DNA of 64,000 nucleotides from Brevibacillus panacihumi W25 (GTDB taxonomy: Bacteria > Bacillota > Bacilli > Brevibacillales > Brevibacillaceae): positions 1,294,045-1,358,044 of the forward strand of contig NZ_KI629782.1 of NCBI RefSeq assembly GCF_000503775.1, read 5' to 3'. Below, piece after piece: positions 16,357 through 25,524 of this stretch; positions within the stretch are counted from its first letter, which is position 1, and every line of letters begins with the position of its first letter. A program made the translations under genes and the position numbers. Under the pieces are notes generated by a model. The model was not told the origin of the DNA. It was given only the letters and a program-made list of their open reading frames with translations, and made no database searches.

Positions 16357-16908
16357 CTACCCATTGTTTTCTGCTGCCAGCATCAGCTCATATATTTTAC
16401 GTGTCGTATTTACATTCCTGATCGTCATCTGTTTATACAATTTCGTACCAATCAACTTTGTCATGCTGCCTTTCGTCACGTTTATTTTGTCAATCGCCCA
16501 CAGAATCGCACCTGGAGCGTACTTCACCGTTTCGATCTCCGGTTTGAAGGTCAGCTGATCGAGAATGGATTCGTCATTGATATCTTCCCATAAAAAAAGG
16601 ACGTCGCTCCTCATTTTATCATCGTTTGTCCATGATTCGGGAAGCGAGGACATTACTTTCTTCATGTCTTCTAAACTAAGCACCAGCACCTTGATATCCA
16701 ATCCGAAGGTATTCAGAATCGCTTTTTCGAGAATTTGCGCTATATCATTCTTGGAGTGGTCGATGGTTGTAAAAATGATATTGCCCGAATTGATATATGT
16801 TACGACGTTTTTCATTCCGGCTTGCTCGAATGATTGTTTCAGCATTTTCATATCTACTTTGTTTTTTCCGCCGACATTGATTCCGCGGAGCAGAGCAGTA
16901 TAGACCAT
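16357..16908 (-). CDS. DUF1697 family protein
   Basis: This 183-residue protein matches the DUF1697 pattern: YTALLRGINVGGKNKVDMKMLKQSFEQAG, then YINSGNIIF, and the C-terminal TVKYAPGAILWAIDKINVTKGSMTKLIGTKLYKQMTIRNVNTTRKI. The function of the family is unknown. AGGAGGTA precedes two adjacent ATGs; the second (16908) has the better spacing. It is a single gene ending at a strong hairpin. Confidence 0.87.
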   Translation of the reverse strand: MVYTALLRGINVGGKNKVDMKMLKQSFEQAGMKNVVTYINSGNIIFTTIDHSKNDIAQILEKAILNTFGLDIKVLVLSLEDMKKVMSSLPESWTNDDKMRSDVLFLWEDINDESILDQLTFKPEIETVKYAPGAILWAIDKINVTKGSMTKLIGTKLYKQMTIRNVNTTRKIYELMLAAENNG

Positions 16909-17320
16909 CATTACCTCCTGGATTGGTAGAGTTTCAGAAGGAAGTTAATTATCCTTGAATATCAATGTTAACAAAAATTACCGAAAAAACATATGAATCC
17001 AGAAAAAGATCACCTAGTAAATATCTGCGGTCTACTTGGCCCAGAGTCGTGTTCGAATTCCTCCATTCGGGCATCTTCCACACAAAGATAAATTTCCCAC
17101 AGCTCCACTGTTCCCAATGCTCGCTTGATCCAACCGGGCTGCCGATGCTTCCAGATCAGTCGAATGCAAGCATCCCCGATAAGCTTCCGGTAATCCAGGC
17201 CAGCATGGAACGTACTGTGAGTAGGATTTCCATTGCGTTATTACGCTTTGAAGGAACACATATTCGGGACACCACATGTCCGATATGATGAAGATGTTTG
17301 ATTTCTTGGCTCATTAAAAA
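16909..17320. other. Gene-free region with a possible coding relic
   Basis: No gene with a start signal is seen. On the minus strand, one frame is open from 17237 to a stop at 17010 for about 75 codons and looks protein-like (for example IKRALGTVELWEIYLCVED), but it is bounded upstream by a stop and has no start codon or ribosome binding site. It may be the tail of a lost gene; I do not recognise the family. Confidence 0.25.
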
Positions 17321-17367
17321 AACTACACCTCAAATTGCCAGTAGAATCTAACAATTGGGGTGCAGTT
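17321..17367 (-). terminator. Long imperfect hairpin terminator after sstT
   Basis: Arms of 16-17 nt (AACTGCACCCCAATTG and CAATTTGAGGTGTAGTT on the minus strand) pair with one mismatch, one wobble and one bulge around a 14-nt loop, followed by six more T. It lies 27 bp after the sstT stop. The arms also resemble ends of IS150-group elements. Confidence 0.6.
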
Positions 17368-17980
17368 CAATTACCGCTAAGAAGCTATCTTCTTTACACT
17401 GCTTTGTTGATATTTATTTTTTTGCCTTCTTTACGCCACTCTTTAAATTCAGCAGCTGCTGTGAAAAGTACGTCTGTAGATGAGTTAAGTGCTGTTTCAC
17501 AAGAATCTTGTAAAACACCTATGATAAAGCCTACTCCAACAACCTGCATAGCAACATCAGCAGAGATTCCAAATAAGCTGCATGCTAGAGGAATCAGTAA
17601 CAAGGATCCACCAGCAACCCCTGAAGCGCCACAAGCACATATAGCTGATAGTACGCTTAGGATGATTGCTGTAGGGATGTCCACCTGAATACCAAGTGTG
17701 TGAACCGCCGCAAGGGTTAAAATAGAAATGGTAACAGCGGCACCAGCCATATTAATGGTTGCACCTAATGGAATGGATACTGAATAACTATCTTTATTTA
17801 AACCTAGATTTTCACATAATCTCATATTTACAGGAATATTCGCAGCTGAGCTACGTGTAAAGAATGCTGTAAGACCACTTTCCTTTAAACATTTGGCTCT
17901 GTTAAAGATAAATGTTGATATTTGATATCTATCCGAAATCTAAGCACAATAATAAGAACAAATATTCGGAGGTTAAAAGT

Positions 17981-18139
17981 ATGAGCAAAGCGTTTAGTAA
18001 CTTGTTAAAACACATAGACAAACTACCACTTACACAAACAGAACAAGTTTATCATTGGGTTAAACGCTATGTTCACGTTGTAAGGTTCGGGGAATACAAC
18101 GGTCGCCAACGCTATCGTTGTCATTTGTATTTGAGATGA
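17981..18139 (+). pseudogene. IS1595-type transposase remnant (N-terminal zinc ribbon)
   Basis: 52 codons start at ATG 17981, 8 nt after GGAGG. The helical N-terminus (SNLLKHIDKLPLTQTEQVYHWVKR) is joined to VVRFGEYNGRQRYRC, the second half of the zinc ribbon of IS1595 transposases. The first CxxC pair of the ribbon is missing and the frame ends right after RYRC, so both an internal deletion and loss of the catalytic domain have occurred. Confidence 0.75.
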
Positions 18140-18215
18140 CGGAGACATATGTCAGTTTGCGTAAATCAAAATTCAATGCATAATTATTATTAGAGCAAGG
18201 AGGATTGTTACGTTT

Positions 18216-18395
18216 ATGATTAATATTCTATTGGTAATAGTCGGAATGGCAATGTTGATTACTATTTTGTTTTTTCTGGTTTACAAAATTCTACGAGGCA
18301 AAAAGAACTATTACTCTTGGTTTTTCTTGATAATTGCTGTATTCTTTTTAGGTCTTGCCATTTGGCAAAGTTTAAAGTTTTTTAACATCATTTAA
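18216..18395 (+). CDS. Small two-helix membrane protein carried by the mini-transposon
   Basis: This 59-residue ORF is preceded by a perfect AGGAGG, though the spacing to ATG is long (12 nt). It has two hydrophobic helices at about residues 2-23 and 35-52, joined by the basic loop KILRGKKNYYSW. The C-terminus is IWQSLKFFNII. It is AT-rich like the rest of the element and unlike sstT. I recognise no family. Some IS1595 elements carry passenger genes, and this looks like one; the fact that it is intact while the transposase is gone suggests it may matter to the element or the host. Confidence 0.55.
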   Translation: MINILLVIVGMAMLITILFFLVYKILRGKKNYYSWFFLIIAVFFLGLAIWQSLKFFNII

Positions 18396-19336
18396 CTTTA
18401 GACCTTAATATTTGGTGATTGTATAATAAGAGAACAAAGTGGTTGGAAACCCATTTTGTTGGTTTTCCCTATTTTACTCAATTATCAACATTAAATTTTA
18501 ACACAGCCAAACATTTAAAAACAAGCGGGAAAGGGTTTTGACGTATAACCATGAACACAATGATTGGATTGACAACTAGCGCCACAAAGACCATACAACC
18601 AAGTAAAACAGCAAGTAATTTTCCATAACTTAGTAACGACTCAATTCCATTTGTAGTAATAGAATCAAATACGAGACCCATAATTCCTAGTGGGGCAAAC
18701 TTAATCACCCATGTAACCACTTTGGATATAGCATCTGAAAAATTAGAAATCATCGTTTTTGTCGTATCAGGGGCATTTCTTAAAGCCAAACCAAGGAGTA
18801 CCGCCCAAGCTAAGATACCGATATAGTTCGCATTATAAATTGCCTTAATTGGGTTATCGACAACGTTTAGCAGTAATGATTTGAGAACCTCTACAACACC
18901 GCTAGGAGCCGTCACACCCTCAGCGCCATTTGCAAGTGTTAAGCTTACAGGAAAAATAAAACTTACAATTACTGCGGTTAATCCGGCTAAAAAGGTTCCT
19001 AAAAGATATAGGACGATAATGGATTTCATATTCGTTTGGTGACCACTCTTGTGTTGAGCGATGGCTGACATAACCAAGAAGAGTACCAACACAGGTGCAA
19101 CCGCTTTCAAAGCACCTACAAATAAAGTGCCTAAAACTAAAACAGGCTTTGCTGCTTCGGGGATCGTAACAGCTAGGATAATACCGATAATCAAACCTAC
19201 AATGATTTGTTTTACCAGGCTCAATTGATTCCACTTTTTCAGTATACTTTTCATAGATGTTCCCCCAGTAGTTGAAGATAAAATTAATCATTTCTAATAA
19301 CCCTGCGATAAAGTTTAATTTCTTTAAACAAATACT

Positions 19337-19365
19337 ATTATAATGAATTTTTCTACACTTTACAA
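19337..19365 (-). promoter_or_regulatory. SigA-type promoter of sstT
   Basis: TTGTAA (19365-19360) and TATAAT (19342-19337) at 17-bp spacing, about 83 bp before the sstT start. Confidence 0.65.
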
Positions 19366-19430
19366 CATTACTATACTTACCAACATGCTACATACATGCC
19401 TGCCCATTACCATCGGGGTGTAAACAAAAA

Positions 19431-19448
19431 AACGGCATCTCTGCCGTT
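19431..19448 (-). terminator. Terminator of tRNA-Ala
   Basis: AACGGCA/TGCCGTT stem, TCTC/GAGA loop, followed by seven T on the minus strand, 15 bp after the tRNA 3' end. The 27-nt block containing it is identical to 3004-3030. Confidence 0.85.
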
Positions 19449-19462
19449 TTTAAGGTTAAGTA

Positions 19463-19538
19463 TGGTGGAGCATAGCGGGATCGAACCGCTGACCTCTACA
19501 CTGCCAGTGTAGCGCTCTCCCAGCTGAGCTAATGCCCC
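19463..19538 (-). tRNA. tRNA-Ala(GGC)
   Basis: This is a 76-nt tRNA on the minus strand. The acceptor stem pairs GGGGCAT with ATGCTCC (one G-T), the D-arm contains TAGCTCAGCTGGGAGAGC, the anticodon stem is CTACA/TGTAG around CTGGCAG (anticodon GGC), and the T-arm is AGCGG TTCGATC CCGCT. The 3' ACCA is encoded. It is a single gene with its own strong promoter and terminator; a decayed copy lies at 14866-14941. Confidence 0.95.
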
Positions 19539-19551
19539 ATGGACAAGATTT

Positions 19552-19580
19552 ATCTTAGCATGGACAAATTTCAATGTCAA
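19552..19580 (-). promoter_or_regulatory. Promoter of tRNA-Ala
   Basis: A consensus TTGACA (19580-19575) and TAAGAT (19557-19552) lie 17 bp apart, placing transcription start a few bases before the tRNA 5' end at 19538. Confidence 0.85.
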
Positions 19581-19747
19581 CAAAAAATACATACCATTTT
19601 TCCGCAACATCCGACATTTCCCTGTTGCCCCATATGACTCCTTCATCAAGGCAAGAATGTAGCAGAGACCGCAATCCATAAGAATCCCCCGTGCTCCCCT
19701 TATGATATGCTTGCATCAACAATCCTGCTCCTGAAAGGAGAATCATT

Positions 19748-20170
19748 ATGTCCAAAATGCCCAAGGATCTGTGGATCAACCTCCCCGTCAAGGACATCCG
19801 CAAATCCAAAGCTTTTTTCACTGAAATTGGCTTTCCGCTCAACCCGAATTGTCCCAATGACGATGAAGTCGTAAGCTTGCTGATCGGTGAACAGAACGTC
19901 GCCGTCATGCTCTTTCCTGAAGCAACTCTCCGCTCTTTCGCGGGAAGTGACCTCACCGATACAAGCAAATCCATGGAAGTATTGCTCTCTATCGGAGCAA
20001 ACAGCAAAGACGAAGTAGACGAACTGGTAAAGAAGGTCATGCAGGCAGGCGGGACCATCTATAGCGAGCCGAAAGAAGACGGCTGGATGTACGGGGCCGG
20101 TTTTGCTGATGTAGATGGTCATCGCTGGAATGTGCTGTACATGGATCCAGGGAAGATACCGCAGGGGTAG
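19748..20170 (+). CDS. VOC family protein (glyoxalase fold)
   Basis: This 140-residue single-module VOC protein has LWINLPVKDIRKSKAFFTEIGFPLNPNCPND, a central EQNVAVMLFPEATLRSF strand, and the closing GFADVDGHRWNVLYMD, which carries the usual C-terminal half-site residues. The pattern is that of proteins annotated as glyoxalase/extradiol-dioxygenase-like, with unknown substrate. AAGGAG lies 7 nt before the ATG. It is monocistronic. Confidence 0.87.
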   Translation: MSKMPKDLWINLPVKDIRKSKAFFTEIGFPLNPNCPNDDEVVSLLIGEQNVAVMLFPEATLRSFAGSDLTDTSKSMEVLLSIGANSKDEVDELVKKVMQAGGTIYSEPKEDGWMYGAGFADVDGHRWNVLYMDPGKIPQG

Positions 20171-20265
20171 GACCTCCTTCCCTTTGCTTGGTAATACCGA
20201 ATAACTTCTCCTCCTACGGGAATTAATACAACTGCTGGTATATGACCCAAAGGAGTGGAACCACA

Positions 20266-20826
20266 TTGCAATTAACCACACATGAAGCAATGGATATACA
20301 TGAACTGACGATGAGCTGTGTCAACTCGATCACGAACATGGGCTACTTTATGAACCATATCCAAGACCCAGAATTCAAAGCCATGTTGCAAAGACATTTC
20401 CCCCTGCATCTGAAGGACTATAACAACAAAGTCGAGTACCTGAGTCTCCCGGAAGGCGCCAAGTCCCCTTTGCCCGTGCCAGACATTCAGCAAACCCTGC
20501 AATCTTACACACAAGCGAATACAACTACTCCGGTGACACCGCGCACAGATGCGCAGGATTTTAATGACCGTGAAATCGCGACAGCCTACCTGCTGACTCT
20601 GAAAAGAGCAGGCAGAGAATATGCCTGGGCCGCGATGGAAATGGGCAATCCGGAGGTCAGGACGTTCCTGGAGGACGCTTTTCGGATGTGTTCCCATCAA
20701 GCGCATGAGGTATGGCAATGGATGGTAAAAAAAGGATACTATCCTGTTGAGCCCGCAGCTGCATCTACATTGCAAACGCTGGGTGCCCTGTACCAACCTG
20801 TGAAACAGCCCGCTATGATGATGTAA
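20266..20826 (+). CDS. CotF-family spore coat protein
   Basis: This 186-residue protein shows the coat F pattern: an N-terminal four-helix segment (LTTHEAMDIHELTMSCVNSITNMGYFMNHIQDPEFKAMLQRH) and a second, ferritin-like helical half (FNDREIATAYLLTLKRAGREYAWAAMEMGNPEVRTFLEDAFRMCSHQAHEVWQWMVKKGYYPVEPA). The start is TTG 20266, because AAAGGAG lies 10 nt upstream; the ATG at 20242 lies before that site. Such proteins are part of the spore coat. It is a single gene with a strong terminator. Confidence 0.85.
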   Translation: MQLTTHEAMDIHELTMSCVNSITNMGYFMNHIQDPEFKAMLQRHFPLHLKDYNNKVEYLSLPEGAKSPLPVPDIQQTLQSYTQANTTTPVTPRTDAQDFNDREIATAYLLTLKRAGREYAWAAMEMGNPEVRTFLEDAFRMCSHQAHEVWQWMVKKGYYPVEPAAASTLQTLGALYQPVKQPAMMM

Positions 20827-20842
20827 AAAGAATGGTCAGTAG

Positions 20843-20866
20843 CCCATGCTGCATGTTCAGCATGGG
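20843..20866 (+). terminator. Terminator of the cotF-like gene
   Basis: CCCATGCTG/CAGCATGGG perfect 9-bp stem with 6-nt loop, followed by TTTTTCC. Confidence 0.9.
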
Positions 20867-21080
20867 TTTTTCCTATAGGTGAAAATCGTTGCGCAATTCA
20901 AGAAAATATGATAATAGTTTGCTCGTTTCCTTGGGGGTTCGAGCCAAGGGTGTTTTACATTCTCCCCTAGCATGTATGAAGGAGTTGAGGTAAGCGAAAA
21001 ACCGACAAACTGCAATGGAATGAACCTTTGCCCTAAGACAGCTATTGATCGCGAACTTGAACTTGTGGAGGCTTGACATC

Positions 21081-23070
21081 ATGGGGAACATACGGAAAAG
21101 TATTCGGGCAAAATTAATCATTTGGTTTCTGCTTATCGCACTCTTGCCACTCCTCACCTCATCCATTATCACCTATCAGCAAACCTCAGAAGAATTGATT
21201 CAGAATCAAAAAAACTCCTTCCGCAGCATTGTCGAGACGAAAGCTGCAGCCATGGACCAATGGCTGGATCGCCATATGTCTGAAATCGAGCTGTCGGCCA
21301 AGACGGACACGGTTCAATCCCTGGACCCCTCCGGAATCACACCTTACCTCGAAGTAATACATAACCACTCCAAAGTCTATGAATCTGTAGGCGTAGCAGG
21401 GCCAGAAGGGATTGTCATCGCCAATTCCACACCGAGTATTGTCGAGTTGAATATCCATGACACGGATTATTTTCAAAAAGGGATCAAGGGAGATTCCTAT
21501 TTCTCTGACATCATCGTCTCCAAATCGACGGGGAACCGAATCCTGATCGTCTCCTCCCCCATTGAAGACAAGCAGGGGCGGGTACTTGGCGTCATGTATG
21601 GAACTGTCAACTTTGAACTGTTTATCAAAACCTTTATGGAAGACACAGATGACGAAGCGGACATCCTTCTCGTGGATGGGAATGAACGTGTACAGTACGC
21701 CGCTAATCAAGATCTGATTGCCAAGACGGTGGATGAGACGGACGGACTTCAGCGAAGATTTGAAAGCCATTTTGAAAAATAACAGAAATGAAACGGGCAT
21801 CACCCTGAACACGGAGAATGGGGTCGAGTTCCTGATCGCCTTCGCTCCGATCACGGAAACGGATTACAACATCTTTTACACAATCAACCTGGATACCGTA
21901 TTAGCCAGCGCGAACGCCATTCAAATGGATATGCTACTTGTGATGACGATTGCAGCCCTGCTGGTTGTCATCCTGGCGATCTACATCAGCGGTACGATTG
22001 CCAAGCCGATTACGAAGGTGATTCATCAGGTAACCAGAATTGCACAAGGAGATTTGACCATCGCGTCCGTACGGATAAAAGGCACGGACGAGATTGCCCA
22101 ATTGGGTCAGCATGTCCAGGAAATGACCAAGCAGCTGCGCGAGCTGATTGGAAAAGTCGCCTCGACATCCGAACAGGTTGCCGCTTCCTCTCAGGAATTG
22201 ACGGCGAGCGCAGAAGAAACAAGCCGTGTGATCGAACAGATCTCTGCGTCCGCTCAGGACATCGCATCAGGGGCGGGACAGCAAGTAACCAATACCGACC
22301 GCTCCCTCGAGATCGTAACGAAAATGTCCAGTGAGATTGTCCACATCTCCGAACTCAGCCAAAATGTGACCGAGCTTTCCGATGAGGCAGTACAAACCTC
22401 CAGCCAAGGGAATCAGGCTGTGACGGAATCGATGAACCAGATGAAGCAGATTGAAGACAAGACAAACCGCATCGCCCAAACTGTCCATGAACTAGGCAGC
22501 AAATCTGCGGAAATCGAGAATATCATCTCCGTCATAAGCGGCATCGCCAGTCAAACCAACCTGCTCGCCCTCAATGCAGCGATCGAAGCGGCGCGGGCAG
22601 GTGAACATGGTCGGGGTTTTGCGGTCGTTGCCGATGAGGTAAGAAAATTGGCGGAGCAATCGGCTCTGGCTGCCGAGCAAATCGGCGGGATTGTCCAACA
22701 GATCCAAACCGACATCCAGGCATCCATGACGGAAATGAACGAGGGCATTGCTGCCGTCCCAGCAGGAACGCAACTGACAGAAAAAGCCGGGAACTCCTTT
22801 CACGCCATTTCCCACTCTGCTGGAGAAGTGTATCTGCATATACAAAAGGTCACACAAGCCATCCAGGAGTTGCAGACTGGCTCCAACCAAATGGTCTCCT
22901 CCATTGAATCCGTCCAGGGCATCTCCCAGGAATTCGCCGGAACCACACAGCAGGTGGCCGCTGCAGCGGAGGAGCAGAGTGCGTCCATGGAGCAAATCGC
23001 CGCTACTTCCCTCACGCTGGCGAGAATGGCAGAAGACTTGCAGCAATCCGTCCAGACGTTTAAACTATAA
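21081..23070 (+). pseudogene. Methyl-accepting chemotaxis protein, frameshifted
   Basis: Two overlapping frames make one receptor of about 660 residues. The first (from ATG 21081, after GGAGG) gives TM1 at about residues 14-32 and most of a dCache-type periplasmic sensor. The second carries the rest of the sensor ([19 protein letters not shown]), TM2 ([20 protein letters not shown]), HAMP ([21 protein letters not shown]) and a full signalling domain with the hairpin tip [41 protein letters not shown]. The switch is at 21740-21747, where GGAC occurs twice in tandem; removing one copy restores a single frame. As read, no full receptor is made. A sequencing error or a phase-variable tract are alternatives. 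Confidence 0.85.
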
Positions 23071-23090
23071 AAAAATGTTTTGGCTACGTA

Positions 23091-23120
23091 TTGACAAATT
23101 GCTCCACAACCGGATATACT
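23091..23120 (+). promoter_or_regulatory. Promoter of the T-box/leuA transcript
   Basis: TTGACA at 23091-23096 and TATACT at 23115-23120, spaced 18 bp, directly upstream of the T-box leader. Confidence 0.8.
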
Positions 23121-23126
23121 AACAAA

Positions 23127-23390
23127 AATTTCACATCTAAATGTTGCGATTAGAAATAGTAGAAGTGAAGAAACCTTTCAGAGAGCCGTTGGGTGGTGCG
23201 AAACGGCAGCGTGGCTCACTTTGAACTCGTCTATGAACTGCGGCCTGATATGTAGGGTTTGCCGGAATTCCACCGTTACAAGGATAGATGGTGATGGCCA
23301 TCGAAGAAGAGCATTTCAGCATTGCTGAAATGAATTAGAGTGGTACCGCGAGTTCAACCTCGTCTCTATACGTAGAGACGGGGTTTTTTT
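23127..23390 (+). ncRNA. T-box riboswitch controlling leuA
   Basis: The leader holds a long stem I region (GAGCC ... GGCTC enclosing GCCGTT ... AACGGC), the T-box sequence TGGTACCGCG at 23341-23350, and a terminator stem CCTCGTCTCTA/TAGAGACGGGG at 23358-23383 followed by seven T. The antiterminator forms when uncharged tRNA pairs with the T-box bulge. In the specifier-loop position a GAA is followed by CTC at 23226-23228, a leucine codon, which fits the gene downstream. The T-box class is certain; the exact specifier is inferred. Confidence 0.9.
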
Positions 23391-23428
23391 ATTGCAAAAA
23401 TACCCCACACTTGAAGGAGGACATGATC

Positions 23429-24991
23429 ATGAGTCGTAAAATCATCGTATTGGACACTACCCTGCGTGACGGTGAACAGGTTCCCGGCGCCAAATTGAAT
23501 GTGCAGCAAAAGGTGGAGTTTGCCCAACAGCTGAAGCGTCTGCAAGTGGATATTATCGAGGCAGGCTTTCCCGCCTCCTCCGCCGGTGATTTCCAAGCTG
23601 TGCAAGAAATCGCCCGCAGCGTCGGCGACACCGTATCCATTACCGCCTTGGCACGCGCCGTCAAAAGCGATATCGACGCAGTCTACAACAGCATCAAGCT
23701 GGCGCAGAATCCCTTGATTCACATCGTCTTGGGCACCTCTGACATCCATGTAGATAAAAAATTCAACCGCTCCAAGGACGCTGTTCTGGAAATGGGCGTA
23801 GAAGCGGTCAAATACGCCAAAACCTTGCTCCCGCATGTCCAGTATTCGACCGAGGACGCGTCCCGCTCCGAATTCGAATATCTCTGGAAAACGATTGAGG
23901 CCGTCGTGAAGGCAGGCGCCACAATGATCAACGTGCCGGACACCGTCGGTTACGCTGTCCCGGATGAATTCGGCGAGATGATCCGCAAGCTGAATGAACG
24001 CCTGAAAAACCTCGATGACAGCGTGATTCTCAGCGTACACTGCCACAACGACCTCGGACTGGCGACAGCCAATACCTTGGCCGCTATCAAAAATGGAGCC
24101 GACAAAGTCGAGGTGACGATAAACGGCTTGGGGGAACGCGCGGGCAATACATCCCTGGAAGAAGTGGTCATGGCTCTCAAAGTGCGGGAAAACAGCTTCC
24201 AGTGCCACACCAACATCAAGACAACCGAGCTGCTCAGAACCTCCCGTCTGCTCACCTATTTGACAGGTCTGGATGTACAGGTCAACAAAGCGATCACGGG
24301 AGACAACGCTTTTGCCCACTCCTCCGGCATCCATCAGGACGGTTTGCTCAAGGATAAGCAAGTGTATGAAATCATGTCGCCAGAGGAAGTTGGCGCAGAA
24401 AGCATGGAATTGATCCTGACAGCCCGCTCCGGCCGCCACGCTTTCAAGAATGCCGTAGAAAAGCTGGGCTTCGACACCAGCGATGTTGCCGAATTCGAGG
24501 TCTTGTTCGAAAAATTTCTCACCTTGGCCGACGGCAAGAAGGAAGTATACGACCACGACGTGTTTTACCTGGTGACCAATCACCGCACGCTCGACGTCAA
24601 AGACAGCCATCTGTTCGAGCTGGATTCCTTCCAGGTCATCACCAACAACCAGTCCCCTACAGCTACCGTCTCCTTGAAAAAAGGCTCGGAGACCTTCGTC
24701 GGAAGTGCCGTGGGAGATGGACCGATCGATGCTCTCTACAGCGTCATCAAGACCTTGGTCGGGCATGATGTGCAACTGAAGGATTACAAGATCAACAGTC
24801 TGTCCCGTGGGAAAGAAGCCATCGGGCGGGTCAACATCCGCATCGAATACCAGGGCAATATTTACTCGGGCCGTGCGATGGATACCGACATTATCAAAGC
24901 AAGCGCCCTGGCGTTCCTGAACGGAATCAATGCCGCGCTGCTCGACACCGCATCCCAGGAAAGCCTGACACCAGAGCGCAGCTACACCTAA
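23429..24991 (+). CDS. leuA: 2-isopropylmalate synthase
   Basis: LeuA condenses 2-oxoisovalerate with acetyl-CoA, the first committed step of leucine synthesis. The 520-residue protein has the TIM-barrel start [19 protein letters not shown], the metal-binding HCHNDLG, the family signature [15 protein letters not shown], and the C-terminal regulatory LeuA dimer domain (about 390-505) for leucine feedback. I chose ATG 23429, 8 nt after AAGGAGG; two nearer ATGs are too close. It stands alone rather than in an ilv-leu operon and has its own T-box. Citramalate synthase is the main alternative; the length and motifs favour LeuA. Confidence 0.92.
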   Translation: MSRKIIVLDTTLRDGEQVPGAKLNVQQKVEFAQQLKRLQVDIIEAGFPASSAGDFQAVQEIARSVGDTVSITALARAVKSDIDAVYNSIKLAQNPLIHIVLGTSDIHVDKKFNRSKDAVLEMGVEAVKYAKTLLPHVQYSTEDASRSEFEYLWKTIEAVVKAGATMINVPDTVGYAVPDEFGEMIRKLNERLKNLDDSVILSVHCHNDLGLATANTLAAIKNGADKVEVTINGLGERAGNTSLEEVVMALKVRENSFQCHTNIKTTELLRTSRLLTYLTGLDVQVNKAITGDNAFAHSSGIHQDGLLKDKQVYEIMSPEEVGAESMELILTARSGRHAFKNAVEKLGFDTSDVAEFEVLFEKFLTLADGKKEVYDHDVFYLVTNHRTLDVKDSHLFELDSFQVITNNQSPTATVSLKKGSETFVGSAVGDGPIDALYSVIKTLVGHDVQLKDYKINSLSRGKEAIGRVNIRIEYQGNIYSGRAMDTDIIKASALAFLNGINAALLDTASQESLTPERSYT

Positions 24992-25018
24992 AATTCTCTG
25001 TAGTTGGAGGGTTGTCAT

Positions 25019-25495
25019 ATGATTCCGTTGAAAGAGAGCGCACAACGATTCCAAGATCTTTTGCAGGAGATGGGATACTCGAACCAGGTCGTGGAACTTC
25101 CGGACAGTGCGCGTACTGCTCAGGAAGCCGCAGATGCAATTGGCTGCGAAGTCGCGCAAATAGCCAAGTCGATCATCTTCCGCCTCTCTCTTTCCGACAG
25201 GCCGCTGTTGGTAGTGGCGAGCGGAGTGAATCGCGTGAACGAAAAGCATATTGCCTCCCTTTTGTCTGAAAAGCTGGGCAAGGCTGATGCTGACTTCGTA
25301 CGTGAAAAAACAGGATTTGTCATCGGCGGTGTCGCCCCGATCGGACATAAGGAGGCCATCACGACCATCCTGGATGAGGGTCTCCTGCAATACTCGACCA
25401 TTTGGGCAGCGGCAGGCCATCCCAAAGCAGTGTTTCAACTAACGCCAGACCAATTGATTGCGATGACACAAGGTCAAGTCATGTCGATTAAATAG
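25019..25495 (+). CDS. YbaK/ProX-type aminoacyl-tRNA deacylase-like protein
   Basis: This 158-residue single-domain YbaK/EbsC fold protein (trans-editing of misacylated tRNA, such as Cys-tRNA-Pro in YbaK) has TAQEAADAIGCEVAQIAKSIIFR with the conserved lysine, VVASGVNRVNEKHIAS, and the GFVIGGVAPIGH loop that faces the active site. The start at ATG 25019 follows GGAGGG; an upstream TTG is less suitable. It lies 27 bp after leuA with no terminator between, so it probably shares the T-box transcript. The specific substrate cannot be told. Confidence 0.87.
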   Translation: MIPLKESAQRFQDLLQEMGYSNQVVELPDSARTAQEAADAIGCEVAQIAKSIIFRLSLSDRPLLVVASGVNRVNEKHIASLLSEKLGKADADFVREKTGFVIGGVAPIGHKEAITTILDEGLLQYSTIWAAAGHPKAVFQLTPDQLIAMTQGQVMSIK

Positions 25496-25500
25496 CACGA

Positions 25501-25524
25501 AGCACGGGGAGATTTTCTCGTGCT
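25501..25524 (+). terminator. Terminator after leuA-ybaK-like genes
   Basis: AGCACG/CGTGCT stem with a 12-nt loop followed by six T. Confidence 0.85.

Larger units (their letters stand above)
17895..18508. mobile_element. 614-bp mini-transposon, IS1595-like, non-autonomous
   Basis: The element is bounded by imperfect terminal inverted repeats. The left end starts GGCTCTGTTAAAG and the right end, read inward, GGCTGTGTTAAAA; 26 of the first 31 positions match, including a shared AATGTTGATA block. It is flanked by perfect 8-bp direct repeats AAACATTT at 17887-17894 and 18509-18516. Ends beginning GGCT, the 8-bp duplication and an internal transposase remnant with a VVRFGxYNGRQRYRC zinc-ribbon segment point to the IS1595 family. 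There is no DDE catalytic domain, so it must have moved with a transposase supplied elsewhere. It also carries a small intact membrane-protein ORF. Confidence 0.85.
17394..19254 (-). pseudogene. sstT: Serine/threonine:Na+ symporter sstT, split by a 614-bp element
   Basis: Two ORFs make one transporter. The N-terminal 250 residues (19254 down to about 18509; [27 protein letters not shown] ... [23 protein letters not shown]) and the C-terminal part (17894 to 17394; [21 protein letters not shown] ... [20 protein letters not shown] ... [26 protein letters not shown]) join exactly at KCL once the element at 17895-18508 and one copy of the 8-bp duplication are removed. The dicarboxylate/amino acid:cation symporter motifs are all present, so the break is recent. 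A GGGGG site precedes ATG 19254. The N-terminal piece alone ends in residues encoded by the element and should be inactive. Confidence 0.93.

Noticed and set aside
16965..17288. 107-codon plus-strand frame before sstT
   Set aside because: No start signal and unnatural composition; another frame on the minus strand looks more protein-like but is also incomplete.
19407..19679. 90-codon minus-strand frame across tRNA-Ala
   Set aside because: It reads through the tRNA gene, its promoter and its terminator; a chance frame.
23366..25438. Long open frame on the minus strand opposite leuA (690 codons)
   Set aside because: It mirrors the codon pattern of leuA, has no ribosome binding site or domain, and leuA is certain on the plus strand.
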